This document shows positions 45,101 through 52,922 of a stretch of DNA of 64,000 nt, one piece after another (position 1 is the first letter of the stretch; each line of letters begins with the position of its first letter). The translations under genes and the position numbers were made by a program. Location of the stretch: contig NZ_CP019437.1 in NCBI RefSeq assembly GCF_001940525.2, positions 3,397,501 through 3,461,500 of the forward strand, read 5' to 3'. Under the pieces are notes generated by a model. It was given only the letters and a program-made list of their open reading frames with translations, was not told the origin of the DNA and did no database searches. Source of the stretch: Thioclava nitratireducens (lineage in GTDB: Bacteria > Pseudomonadota > Alphaproteobacteria > Rhodobacterales > Rhodobacteraceae).

Positions 45101-45461
45101 GCAAACGGTCGCCGCCGCTGCCGCGCGCGCCCCGGTCGCCACGCCCGTGCCCGACCCGCGGCCCGCCGATCTCGACGAGCCGGAACCCACTGCCGCGCCG
45201 ACGCGCCTGCCGACCTCTGCCTCCGTCGCCAGACAAGCGACCGAGAAGAACGTCATCAACCTGCGCAAGATCAACCTGATCGGGCTTTACGGCTCCTCGT
45301 CGAACCGCCGCGCCCTCGTGCGGCTCTCGAACGGGCGCTTCGTCAAAGTGGGGGTGGGCGACCGGCTGGATGGCGGGCGGGTGACGCAGATCGGCTCCAA
45401 TGCGCTGACCTATAAGAAAGGGTCGCGCAGCCTGACGCTGAAGCTGCTGCAAGAGGGCTAA
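42153..45461 (+). CDS. 1102-residue bitopic low-complexity protein with pilus/secretion-like ends
   Basis: Three parts are visible. Residues 1 to about 170 look globular (ALILSHDGIALVHRAKEGW, KLVLPDTQILYTAIYAPGP, QIEAALEGMTPYPVSELVYD) and recall the N-terminal actin-like subdomain of PilM/GspL. Residues 175-530 are acidic and Ala/Glu/Ser/Asp-rich. One hydrophobic segment (LMLTGALVLVLAIIALW) lies at about 532-555. Residues 556-1030 are again Ala/Pro/Thr/Gln-rich. Residues 1030-1102 form a small basic beta domain (LIGLYGSSSNRRALVRLSNG, FVKVGVGDRLDGGRV, LTYKKGSRSLTL) resembling PilP/GspC. The relations to pilus and type II secretion parts are inference; no such genes are adjacent. Confidence 0.8.
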   Translation: MKPDFALILSHDGIALVHRAKEGWTLLGEAALEGDDPMAEVAALRDKARAQAPRGFTSKLVLPDTQILYTAIYAPGPSPAQRKKQIEAALEGMTPYPVSELVYDFAGPGQTVQVAVIARETLKEAESFAQENGFNPVSFVAAPEPGDFPGEPQFGLTSSVAQYIPEGAHVEPDKSALIVAVDLSEEASETPAEAVPSEAPETESAEVGTAAAQSDMAELSDDSAVSETELAELSALDQSARAEATAEEADLTLPDEPGEFSELLDAAGAEPDAQQGAPSEDTPAAASPAAKAAEAVAAGEIAPEETEAADAVEFAEGEPEGALSDDAEADSAEETSDTALAAAGLAAAPALPTAAEADAKPEEVAHDAESDQSEALESDEDDDDLPKSDASVIAAAFASRRDHAATVTVNDTPPRLGGATRLSPMPDRSKIASGDAKITAPTLDFDEPDPRFTPKEPQKTGAKAGKATAPSARTGIGGTTALGAKSATSLLREEAKDGPDASTATPAPIVERTSDKTVFGGTKRPTTGGKPRHLGLMLTGALVLVLAIIALWTTLLDDPAPVDAPVDAIAEASAPAAGDAPEQTALAPATPEVAAPEATQSDAQAQANQPAPQDEQVAALAPTDAQPAPSEQSDAVTTATPDTAAPAQDQAPTQSGADAQPSDTQPADTAAAEPPADAQATASDITASDTVDTAPDTMLNSQAETPDATAETQTDVAANDATASETAQSDATEAPATEAQTASPATPPAELPAFTATPLAPPSADTLQSDTQPPDTPPVTPTEDGVEMPGGFTLYAGAPAVTPGPRPEAVAKAYAATQPITPEGTLGAIPSLSGFRPADKPADLTGATAAPNETDPATQADPNDQGALDPALQPNPELQTTRPTARPDAVTKLATTQAPASESAAVANPELAALRPPRRPASIQESVAAAVQAQDEAVAENADPFAGATALAVARSAVPPTKPRNFSRSVENALAAAIAAEPAQTVAAAAARAPVATPVPDPRPADLDEPEPTAAPTRLPTSASVARQATEKNVINLRKINLIGLYGSSSNRRALVRLSNGRFVKVGVGDRLDGGRVTQIGSNALTYKKGSRSLTLKLLQEG

Positions 45462-45585
45462 ACGCGCGCGGCGTAATCATTCGCGACCTTGAACCCTTGC
45501 GCACGGTCTGCGCTGGATTACGCTGGGACGTAGACGCGTCGCGCCCCTCCCCCTCCCGCGCACCGCCCAAGGAAACAAGCCGCCG

Positions 45586-47478
45586 ATGGAAAGCTTTCTC
45601 TTTCAAGCCACGTTGTACCTGCTCGCGATGGTGATCGCAGTGCCGCTGGCCACCCGTGCCGGCCTTGGCTCTGTGCTGGGCTACCTGATCGCGGGCATCC
45701 TGATCGGCCCGGTCACGGGGCTCTCCGGCGCCGAGATGACCGACCTGCAGCATTTCGCCGAGTTCGGCGTGGTGATGATGCTGTTCCTGATCGGACTGGA
45801 GCTGGAGCCGCGTGCGCTATGGGCGATGCGCGACAAGCTGATCGGTCTCGGCGGGTTGCAGGTGCTGGTCACGATGATCCTCGTCACCGCGATCGTGATG
45901 ACGATGGGCGAGGATTTCCGTGTCTCGCTCGCGATCGGGATGACGCTGTCACTGTCCTCGACGGCGATCGTGTTGCAGACTCTCAACGAGAAGCGACTGA
46001 TGCAGACGGCGGGCGGGCGGTCCTCCTTCGCGGTGCTGCTGACGCAGGATATCGCGGTAATCCCGATGCTGGCGCTGATGCCGCTTCTGGCCCTGCCCGG
46101 CGCGCGGGCGGTGGCGAAGGCTGGGCACGGCGATCACGTCGTGGCGCGCGTGATCGACTCGTTGCCCGCCTGGGGCGTCACGGTGATCACGCTGGCCGCG
46201 GTCGCCTTCACCGTGCTGATCGGGCATTACCTAGTGCGCCCGCTGTTCCGGTTCGTGCAAGGCGCAAGGCTGCGCGAGGTGAACACGGCGATGGCGCTGC
46301 TGATCGTGGTGGGCATCGCGAGCCTGATGAACCTCGTAGGTCTCTCGCCCGCGCTTGGGACTTTTCTCGCCGGGGTCGTGCTGGCCGACAGCGAGTTCAA
46401 ACACGAGATGGAATCCGATATCGAGCCCTTCAAGGGCCTGCTGATGGGCCTGTTCTTCATCACCGTGGGCGCGGGCATCAATTTCGACGTCATCACCGCG
46501 CAGCCTGCGAATATCTTCGCGCTGGTCTTCCTGCTGGTCGCGCTGAAATCGGCGGTGCTTTACGGGCTGTCGGTGCTGTTCAAGATCCGCGGGCCGGATC
46601 GTTCGCTGTTCACGCTGAGTCTCGCGCAGGCTGGCGAATTCGGCTTCGTGCTGGTCTCCTTCGCGGTCGGCCAACGGATTTTGCCGAATGCCTTGGCCGA
46701 GAAGCTTCTGGTGGTGATCGCGCTGTCGATGCTCATCACGCCCTTGCTGTTCATCCTGCACGAGCAGATCGGCCTCAGGCTGCGCAAGCCGCCGGGCCCC
46801 GACCCGGACGCGATCGACGAGCAGCAGCCGATCATCATCGCAGGCGTGGGCCGTTTCGGGCAGGTGGTGAACCGTCTGGTGACGATGTCCGGCATGCGCA
46901 CGACCGTTCTGGACGCCGATCTCAAGACGATCCAGCTGATGCGAACCTTCGGCTTCAAGGGCTATTTCGGGGATCCGACGCGCCCCGACCTGCTCGCCGC
47001 GGCCGGCATCAATCAGGCGCGGGTGCTGGTCGCAGCGCTCGACGGGCGCGAACAGACCACGAAGCTCGTGGCCTATGCGCGCCGCATCCGGCCCGACCTT
47101 CACATTGTCGCCCGCGCGCGCGACCGGACGCATGTGTTCGATCTGTATCGAGCCGGCGCGAATGACATCGTGCGCGAGATGTTCGACAGCTCCCTGCGCG
47201 CCGGGCGGTATGTGCTCGAGAACGCGGGATTGTCGGCCTTCGAAGCCTCGGAGCTGGAGAAACTGTTCTTCAAGCTCGACCGGGCCGCCGTGCGCGACCT
47301 GGCGCAGGTCTGGAAGCCGGGCGTGCCGGTCGAACAGAACGCCGAGTACATCGCGCGCACGAAGGAGCTCAACGCAGAGCTGGAAGCCGCAATGATGGAG
47401 CAGTTCCGCCGCCGCGGCGAGCGCGACGAAAGCGATCGCGAGGCCCCGGGCAACGAAAAGACCGGGCCGGAAGCGTGA
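45586..47478 (+). CDS. CPA2-family cation:proton antiporter with RCK domain (KefB/KefC type)
   Basis: A 630-residue membrane protein. Twelve or so membrane segments make the antiporter (MFLIGLELEPRALW, LSSTAIVLQTLNEK, SLAQAGEFGFVLVSFAVG), followed from about residue 410 by a TrkA-N/RCK domain (IIIAGVGRFGQVVNRLV). Kef systems export K+ in exchange for protons and are gated by glutathione adducts. The C-terminal tail of about 60 residues is charged. No KefF/KefG flavoprotein is adjacent. Its gene stands alone between the 1102-residue protein and carD. Confidence 0.92.
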   Translation: MESFLFQATLYLLAMVIAVPLATRAGLGSVLGYLIAGILIGPVTGLSGAEMTDLQHFAEFGVVMMLFLIGLELEPRALWAMRDKLIGLGGLQVLVTMILVTAIVMTMGEDFRVSLAIGMTLSLSSTAIVLQTLNEKRLMQTAGGRSSFAVLLTQDIAVIPMLALMPLLALPGARAVAKAGHGDHVVARVIDSLPAWGVTVITLAAVAFTVLIGHYLVRPLFRFVQGARLREVNTAMALLIVVGIASLMNLVGLSPALGTFLAGVVLADSEFKHEMESDIEPFKGLLMGLFFITVGAGINFDVITAQPANIFALVFLLVALKSAVLYGLSVLFKIRGPDRSLFTLSLAQAGEFGFVLVSFAVGQRILPNALAEKLLVVIALSMLITPLLFILHEQIGLRLRKPPGPDPDAIDEQQPIIIAGVGRFGQVVNRLVTMSGMRTTVLDADLKTIQLMRTFGFKGYFGDPTRPDLLAAAGINQARVLVAALDGREQTTKLVAYARRIRPDLHIVARARDRTHVFDLYRAGANDIVREMFDSSLRAGRYVLENAGLSAFEASELEKLFFKLDRAAVRDLAQVWKPGVPVEQNAEYIARTKELNAELEAAMMEQFRRRGERDESDREAPGNEKTGPEA

Positions 47479-47510
47479 TCGCGGGCAACGGCTCCATTGC
47501 CCTTCGCCCA

Positions 47511-47542
47511 TGAAAAAACGCGAGGCTCGCAAGCCTCGCGTT
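47511..47542 (-). terminator. Intrinsic terminator of carD
   Basis: AACGCGAGGCT (47517-47527) and AGCCTCGCGTT (47532-47542) pair perfectly around CGCA; on the minus strand the stem ends in TTTTTTC. It is also placed to stop rightward transcripts of the antiporter. Confidence 0.93.
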
Positions 47543-47566
47543 GGAAAAGTTCCGCGTGTGTCGGGA

Positions 47567-48076
47567 TCAGGCGGCGCGGCCGACCAGAACCTCGTCAACG
47601 GTTTTCGCGGCACGCTCTTCGTCGGTGCCCGAAACGGCGGCCACTTCGCGGGTCAGACGCTCGAGCGCGGCTTCATAAAGCTGGCGCTCCGAGTAGGACT
47701 GCTCGCGCTGATCGTCGCTGCGGTGCAGGTCGCGCACCACTTCAGCGATCGCGAGCAGGTCGCCCGAATTGATTTTCTGTTCGTATTCCTGCGCACGGCG
47801 CGACCACATCGCCCGCTTGACCTTGGCCTTACCCTTGAGGGTCTCGAGGGCCTTGGTCACCATGTCGGGCGAGGAGAGGCTGCGCATCCCGACTTCGGTC
47901 GCCTTGTGCGTCGGCACGCGGAGGGTCATCTTGTCCTTCTCGAAGGAGATCACGAAAAGCTCGAGCTTGAGCCCGGCGATTTCCTGTTCTTCGATGGACA
48001 TGATCTTCCCTACGCCATGCGCCGGGTAGACGACGAAATCGTTGGGGCGGAATTCGGTCTTCTTGGTTTTGGTCAT
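47567..48076 (-). CDS. carD: CarD family transcriptional regulator
   Basis: A 169-residue CarD/CdnL-type protein that binds RNA polymerase beta and stabilises open complexes at rRNA and housekeeping promoters. The N-terminal Tudor-like RNAP-interaction domain shows RPNDFVVYPAHGVGKIMSIE and LELFVISFEKDKMTLRVPT; the C-terminal helical DNA-binding part has WSRRAQEYEQKINSGDL and YSERQLYEAALERL. ATG 48076 was chosen over a start 27 bases upstream because AAGGAAA precedes it and family members begin near here. A terminator follows. Confidence 0.95.
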   Translation of the reverse strand: MTKTKKTEFRPNDFVVYPAHGVGKIMSIEEQEIAGLKLELFVISFEKDKMTLRVPTHKATEVGMRSLSSPDMVTKALETLKGKAKVKRAMWSRRAQEYEQKINSGDLLAIAEVVRDLHRSDDQREQSYSERQLYEAALERLTREVAAVSGTDEERAAKTVDEVLVGRAA

Positions 48077-48234
48077 GCGGTTCGTTTCCTTGCAGCCGGT
48101 CACGAACCCCGGTATCCAGCGAGCATACGACGCCCACGGGGCTCTCTAGCTCCGCGTTCGTCAGTCAGTCACGAGATCTCTTTTGCGGGCGAGCGGGCGA
48201 CGCAAAAGGTGGGGTCGAACTCATTTGTGACAGT

Positions 48235-48262
48235 AATATAGCAAGAATCGCATGAATTTCAA
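48235..48262 (-). promoter_or_regulatory. Candidate sigma-70 promoter of carD
   Basis: On the minus strand TTGAAA (48262-48257) and TATATT (48240-48235) are 16 bases apart in an AT-rich stretch, about 160 bases before the carD start. The long leader after it is otherwise unassigned. Confidence 0.5.
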
Positions 48263-48396
48263 AGCGCGTAACTGTCGCGCATATGTAATATGATGCGTTT
48301 TCAAAGAGTTACGCAGGGGATTTTGACAAAATGCCGCAGCGTAAACCGCCCCAATTCCCAGAGAATCGGGGAAAATTGGTCAGAATCACCGACCCG

Positions 48397-48735
48397 TCAG
48401 TCGCCTTCGCCAGGCGCCTCGGAGAAATACTTCTCCAGCTTGCCACTCTCGCCGTCGTATTTCTCGGCTTCCGGCATCGGATCTTTCTTCTGGGTGATCA
48501 CCGGCCAGAGCTCGGAATACTTCCGGTTTAGTTCGACCCAGGATTCCATTCCCGGCTCGGTATCCGGACGGATCGCATCGGCGGGGCATTCGGGCTCGCA
48601 GACGCCACAATCGATGCATTCGTCGGGATGGATCACCAACGTATTCTCCCCCTCGTAGAAGCAATCCACCGGGCAGACCTCGACGCAGTCGGTATATTTG
48701 CAGTTGATGCAGTTATCGATGACGACGTAGGTCAT
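48397..48735 (-). CDS. fdxA: 7Fe-8S ferredoxin FdxA
   Basis: A 112-residue ferredoxin. The first cluster motif, [19 protein letters not shown], carries the [3Fe-4S]-type spacing and the second is [17 protein letters not shown] for [4Fe-4S]. The C-terminal extension ([21 protein letters not shown]) is typical of the Azotobacter FdI-like FdxA group. It is a cytoplasmic electron carrier; partner unknown. It is downstream of the S4-protein gene by 101 bases and may be in its transcript. Confidence 0.95.
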   Translation of the reverse strand: MTYVVIDNCINCKYTDCVEVCPVDCFYEGENTLVIHPDECIDCGVCEPECPADAIRPDTEPGMESWVELNRKYSELWPVITQKKDPMPEAEKYDGESGKLEKYFSEAPGEGD

Positions 48736-48836
48736 TGGTGAAACCCCGATTGAACAGCTTCCTGCCCCGTCCTAGCGGGGGATGAACCCTCTTTCAAGAG
48801 AGAGGCCCGGCTTTTCGCTGCGGCATTGCGCACAGC

Positions 48837-49127
48837 CTATCCCTCCGGTTCGAGCAAGGTGTAAAGCGTCTGAGCCTCAACCGCGGGGCCGCGCCGTGTG
48901 CCACATTCCAGTACCCGCAGCACACAGATTCGTGCGTCTTCGCCCTTGCCGAGCCGCAAGGTCAGCACATCGCCCGGGCCGATCGCCCGACCGGGCTTGT
49001 CGATGCGCTGACCGTTGACGCGCGCCTTGCCACCCTGCACCAGCTCCTGCGCGAGCCCGCGGGACTTGCAGAACCGCGCCTGCCAGAGCCATTTGTCGAT
49101 GCGGATGCGCTCGGGCGCGTCAGCCAT
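48837..49127 (-). CDS. S4 RNA-binding domain protein (HslR/Hsp15-like)
   Basis: A 96-residue protein with an N-terminal S4 domain: RIDKWLWQARFCKSRGLAQELVQGGKARVNGQRID (IDKWLWQARFCKSR quoted). Hsp15 binds free 50S subunits carrying nascent chains in E. coli. The gene begins 9 bases after the helicase stop, so it is co-transcribed with it, an arrangement seen in other alphaproteobacteria. Confidence 0.92.
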   Translation of the reverse strand: MADAPERIRIDKWLWQARFCKSRGLAQELVQGGKARVNGQRIDKPGRAIGPGDVLTLRLGKGEDARICVLRVLECGTRRGPAVEAQTLYTLLEPEG

Positions 49128-49136
49128 GGCGGGACG

Positions 49137-51977
49137 TTACTTCTTGTCCTTGAGGGCTGCCAGAACCGCGAAGGGGTTGTCCGGATCAACCGGCTTGTCC
49201 TTCTTCGGCGGACGAGCCTCGAAGTTGCGCGCGCCTTGCGGTTTGCCACCCTTCTTGCCTTTGCCGTCGCGCTTGCCATGCGGCTTGCCGCCGCCCTTGC
49301 GTTCGCCACGTTCGCCACCGGGCTTGCCACCCTGCCCCTGATCGCGACGCGGCGGACGGTTGCCGCGCGGACGCGGTGCCCAGGTGAAGGTGTAGAAGAC
49401 CTCGACCTCGTCGCTGGTCACGTCATCGGCTGCCACCATGTCGCCGCCGGCCTCGGCCGCAGCCTCCGCCTCGGGATGGGTCTCGGCAGGCTGCTCGCCG
49501 CCGCCGGCCTCGGCTTTCGCCTCGTCGGCCTGCTCGGTCTTGAGGGCCTCGGCACCGGCTTGCTCTTCGGCCTTCTCAAGATCGGCGGCTTTCACCTTCG
49601 CGCGCTCGCCTTTCTCGGCCTTGTAGCCCAGACCGCCCATCAGATCGGCGAACTGATCCAGCGTCATGCCGGTAATCGAGAGCATGTCCGGATTGGCTTC
49701 GAACCCGCCGCGGCTATCCTGCGTGCGCAGCAGATCGGCGAGACGTTCGAGCATGTCGATGCGGATCGCCCGCGCGCCCGAGGGGCGGTAGCCCGACAGG
49801 CGATAGGTCTCGGCATCGAACGCATCGATATTCGGGATCGTCACGAGGCCCGGAGGCGGGCTTTCGGGGAATTCATCCGCGCCCGACCAGAGCGAGGCCA
49901 GCACGAGGCGCAGACGCGTCGGCGCGGGCTTGAGAAGCGCGGGCATGAAGATCGTGTATTGGCCGAAGCGCACACCGTGCTTACGCAGAGAACCGCGCGC
50001 GTCCTGATCGAGATCCTTCACCTCGGCGGCGACCTGCTCGCGCGGGATGATACCCAGCGATTCCACCATGCGGAACGCGAAGCCACGGGCGAGACCCGTC
50101 AGCTCTTCGTCGCGGCTCATCGCCAGAAGCGGCTCGAACAGGGCGGCAACCTTGCGGTCGATGAAATGCTGTAGACGGCGCGTAACCTTCTCGGCCACAT
50201 CCGCGCCTGCCTCGTCGTCGACGAAAGCCTGCACGGTCGGCTTCAGGACATCGGGCCCCTTCACCAGCTTGCCGACAGCGGTGTCGCCCCACATCAGGCC
50301 GCCCTGCTCGGTAAAATCCATCTCCGTATCGGGCGCATTGTAGAAGCGGTCCGCGCGCAGATTGAACTCGGGCGCGAGCGCCTCATACGCCGCGCGGGCA
50401 AGCATCTTCGCCTCGTCTGGCGAGCCGGTCTCGTCCTGTTTGAACCGGAATCCTTCCAGACGGCCCGCGAATTCGCCTTCCACCGTCACTTCGCCCTTGT
50501 CGTTCACCTCGGCCACGAGGGTCTCCTTCTGCTTGAGCCGGCGCATCAACACAGAGGTGCGCCGGTCCACAAATCTTTGCGTCAGCGCGCCATGAAGCGC
50601 GTCCGACAGGCGGTCTTCTACAGCGCGGGTCGCCTCGCGCCAATGGCTTTCATCATCGACCCACCCTTTGCGTTGCGCAACATAGGTCCATGTGCGGATG
50701 AAGGCGAGACGACGCGAGAGCGTGTCGATATCGCCGCCCGTCCTGTCGATACGCTCGATCTGGCGCGCGAGCCAGTCCGAGGGCACGCCCTTGCCCGATT
50801 GCAGGAACTCGAAGATGCGCGCCAGAAGCGTTGCATGTCCGGCCTCGGAAATCGAACGAAAATCGGGGATTCGACAGACATCCCAGAGAAGCTGCACGTC
50901 CTTTGGACTGGTGACGCGGTCGCGGATCGCCGGATCCTCGGCCAGCACCTTGAGCGCGCGCGCATCGTCGGCCTCGCGTCCCTTGGTCAGCCATTCGCCG
51001 CCATCGCGTTCGGCGGGCCGCGCGTCGAGCGATTGGATCAGCCGGTCCACGGTACCGAATTCGAGCCGCGCGTTGCGCCATTGCAGCCTCTGCAGCGGCG
51101 CGAAACGGTGGTTCTCGACCGCCTCGATCACCTCGGGCTGCAGCGGCCGCGCCTCGCCGGTCACCCCGAACGTGCCATCGGTGGTGTGGCGCCCGGCGCG
51201 ACCTGCGATCTGCGCAAGTTCATGCGGGAAAAGCGGACGCATCCGCCGCCCGTCGAATTTCGACGTGGCCGAAAACGCGACATGGTCGATATCGAGGTTG
51301 AGCCCCATCCCGATCGCATCGGTGGCGACCAGATAGTCGACGTCGCCATTTTGATACATCGCGACCTGCGCGTTGCGGGTGCGGGGCGAGAGCGCCCCCA
51401 TCACCACCGCGCAGCCGCCCTTCTGGCGGCGTATCAGCTCCGCGATCGCATAGGTGTTCTCGACCGAAAACCCCACGATGGCCGAGCGCGGCTTCATCCG
51501 GGAGATTTTCTTCGAACCGGAATAGGTCAGCTCGGAAAACCGCTCGCGCTTGGTGAACTGCACCTTTGGCACCAGCGCCGCGATCGCCCCGCGCATCGTC
51601 TCGGAGCCGAGGAACAGCGTCTCGTGCAGCCCGCGCGCATGCAGCAGCCGATCGGTGAAGACATGGCCCCGCTCGGGATCGCCACATAGCTGGATTTCGT
51701 CGATGGCAAGGAAATCAGCGCCGATCCCCGTCGGCATCGCCTCGACCGTGCAGACCCAATATTGCGTCCGCTCGGGCACGATACGTTCTTCGCCGGTGAC
51801 CAGCGCCACGACCGAGGGGCCGCGCTGCGCGACGATCCGGTCATAGACCTCGCGCGCCAAGAGCCGCAGCGGCAGTCCGATGACGCCGGTCCGATGCGCC
51901 AGCATCCTCTCGATTGCGTAATGGGTTTTGCCGGTATTGGTCGGCCCCAGAACGGCCGTGATCCGCCCGCCTTGCAT
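49137..51977 (-). CDS. Suv3-like DEXH RNA/DNA helicase
   Basis: A 946-residue superfamily 2 helicase related to mitochondrial SUV3. Walker A is AVLGPTNTGKTHYAIERML, DEXH-type box II is LAIDEIQLCGD, and the C-terminal RecA lobe has YLVATDAIGMGLNLDI and QIAGRAGR. After about residue 500 comes a family-specific region, then an acidic Ala/Glu stretch and a Gly/Arg/Lys-rich tail (RPRGNRPPRRDQGQGGKPGG) ending in VDPDNPFAVLAALKDKK. It probably unwinds structured RNA; substrates are unproven. ATG 51977 has CGGAG. It precedes the S4 gene by 9 bases. Confidence 0.9.
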   Translation of the reverse strand: MQGGRITAVLGPTNTGKTHYAIERMLAHRTGVIGLPLRLLAREVYDRIVAQRGPSVVALVTGEERIVPERTQYWVCTVEAMPTGIGADFLAIDEIQLCGDPERGHVFTDRLLHARGLHETLFLGSETMRGAIAALVPKVQFTKRERFSELTYSGSKKISRMKPRSAIVGFSVENTYAIAELIRRQKGGCAVVMGALSPRTRNAQVAMYQNGDVDYLVATDAIGMGLNLDIDHVAFSATSKFDGRRMRPLFPHELAQIAGRAGRHTTDGTFGVTGEARPLQPEVIEAVENHRFAPLQRLQWRNARLEFGTVDRLIQSLDARPAERDGGEWLTKGREADDARALKVLAEDPAIRDRVTSPKDVQLLWDVCRIPDFRSISEAGHATLLARIFEFLQSGKGVPSDWLARQIERIDRTGGDIDTLSRRLAFIRTWTYVAQRKGWVDDESHWREATRAVEDRLSDALHGALTQRFVDRRTSVLMRRLKQKETLVAEVNDKGEVTVEGEFAGRLEGFRFKQDETGSPDEAKMLARAAYEALAPEFNLRADRFYNAPDTEMDFTEQGGLMWGDTAVGKLVKGPDVLKPTVQAFVDDEAGADVAEKVTRRLQHFIDRKVAALFEPLLAMSRDEELTGLARGFAFRMVESLGIIPREQVAAEVKDLDQDARGSLRKHGVRFGQYTIFMPALLKPAPTRLRLVLASLWSGADEFPESPPPGLVTIPNIDAFDAETYRLSGYRPSGARAIRIDMLERLADLLRTQDSRGGFEANPDMLSITGMTLDQFADLMGGLGYKAEKGERAKVKAADLEKAEEQAGAEALKTEQADEAKAEAGGGEQPAETHPEAEAAAEAGGDMVAADDVTSDEVEVFYTFTWAPRPRGNRPPRRDQGQGGKPGGERGERKGGGKPHGKRDGKGKKGGKPQGARNFEARPPKKDKPVDPDNPFAVLAALKDKK

Positions 51978-51996
51978 CGCAGCTCCGTTCCAGCTC

Positions 51997-52569
51997 TCAG
52001 AGAGCCGTGCCCTGATGCGCCTCGTCGAGGCGCGCAATGGCGTCTTTCACATCCTGTTGATGCGGATTCAAGGCAAAAGACTTCTTATAGGCCTCAAGCG
52101 CGCGCTTGTCGTCGCCCATCTCCTCGAGGATCGCCCCCAGACCTGCAAGCGCGCCCCAATGTCGCGGCTCCAGCTTCAGGGTACGCGCAATATCCGCCGC
52201 CGACGGGCCATAGAGCCCGGCCATGAAATAGGCGGTCGCCCGCCCGTTCCAGCCAGCGGCGAAATCGGGCGCGTGATCGGTGAGCGCCGTGAAATGCTCG
52301 ATCGCGGCCTCGGTATCGCCGGCGTCCAGCGCCTCTTCGCCGCGCTTCAGGAGCAGGTCCATCGCTGCGGATCCAGACCGCGACCACGCCCTGCGGATGT
52401 CCGCCTCGGCGCGCGACCAGCCCGGATCGTTGGGATCGGCCAACTCTTTGAAATACGGGTCCAGACCTGCGGTTTCGGCGCTAGCGGGGAATGCCGCCAT
52501 TGTTCCCAGCATCGCCGAAAAGCAAAATGCCGTGACGACACATTTGTATCTGTCAAATCGCTGCCACAT
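51997..52569 (-). CDS. Secreted tetratricopeptide-repeat protein
   Basis: A 190-residue protein with a signal-like N-terminus (CVVTAFCFSAMLGTMAAFPASA) and about three TPR units: MDLLLKRGEEALDAGDTEAAIEHF, GWNGRATAYFMAGLYGPSAADI and GALAGLGAILEEMGDDKRALEAY (first words quoted within limits). TPRs mediate protein contacts; the partner is not evident. The helicase gene starts 19 bases after its stop, so it may lead that operon. Confidence 0.87.
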   Translation of the reverse strand: MWQRFDRYKCVVTAFCFSAMLGTMAAFPASAETAGLDPYFKELADPNDPGWSRAEADIRRAWSRSGSAAMDLLLKRGEEALDAGDTEAAIEHFTALTDHAPDFAAGWNGRATAYFMAGLYGPSAADIARTLKLEPRHWGALAGLGAILEEMGDDKRALEAYKKSFALNPHQQDVKDAIARLDEAHQGTAL

Positions 52570-52634
52570 AAATCATGACTGTAATGCAATTGCCGGAGAA
52601 TGCGAGAGCCCGGCCATCAAAATTGGAGGACGCG

Positions 52635-52922
52635 ATGAGCGAGGTTATCGACAAGGCCGTTGAGGCGCTGCGGGCGAAACTGCCCGATGGGTTTTCTTCG
52701 ACTGCAAAATTCGTGATCGAAGGCGAAGGCTCGATCATTGCCGACGAGAACGGCGTGCGTGAAGGCGACGACGACGCGGAAGTCGTTCTGACCGCCGATC
52801 GCGAGACCTTCGAAGGCATGCTCAACGGCGACGTGAACCCGACCGCGGCCTTCATGTCCGGCAAACTTTCGGTCGACGGCTCGATGGGCCTCGCCATGCA
52901 GCTGGGTGCGGCTCTGGCCTGA
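52635..52922 (+). CDS. SCP2 sterol-carrier-domain protein
   Basis: A 95-residue protein consisting of a single SCP2 lipid-binding domain: ADENGVREGDDDAEVVLTAD followed by FEGMLNGDVNPTAAFMSGKLSVDGSMGLAMQLG (MNGDVNPTAAFMSGK-like core). Such proteins bind fatty acyl chains or similar lipids. Its stop overlaps the start of the hydrolase gene (TGATG), so the two are translated together and may act on the same lipid. ATG 52635 has TTGGAGGA. Confidence 0.9.
   Translation: MSEVIDKAVEALRAKLPDGFSSTAKFVIEGEGSIIADENGVREGDDDAEVVLTADRETFEGMLNGDVNPTAAFMSGKLSVDGSMGLAMQLGAALA

Noticed and set aside
42741..45452. 903-codon minus-strand open frame across the 1102-residue gene
   Set aside because: It is an Arg/Gly-rich translation typical of the complement of Ala-rich coding DNA, with no start site or domain.
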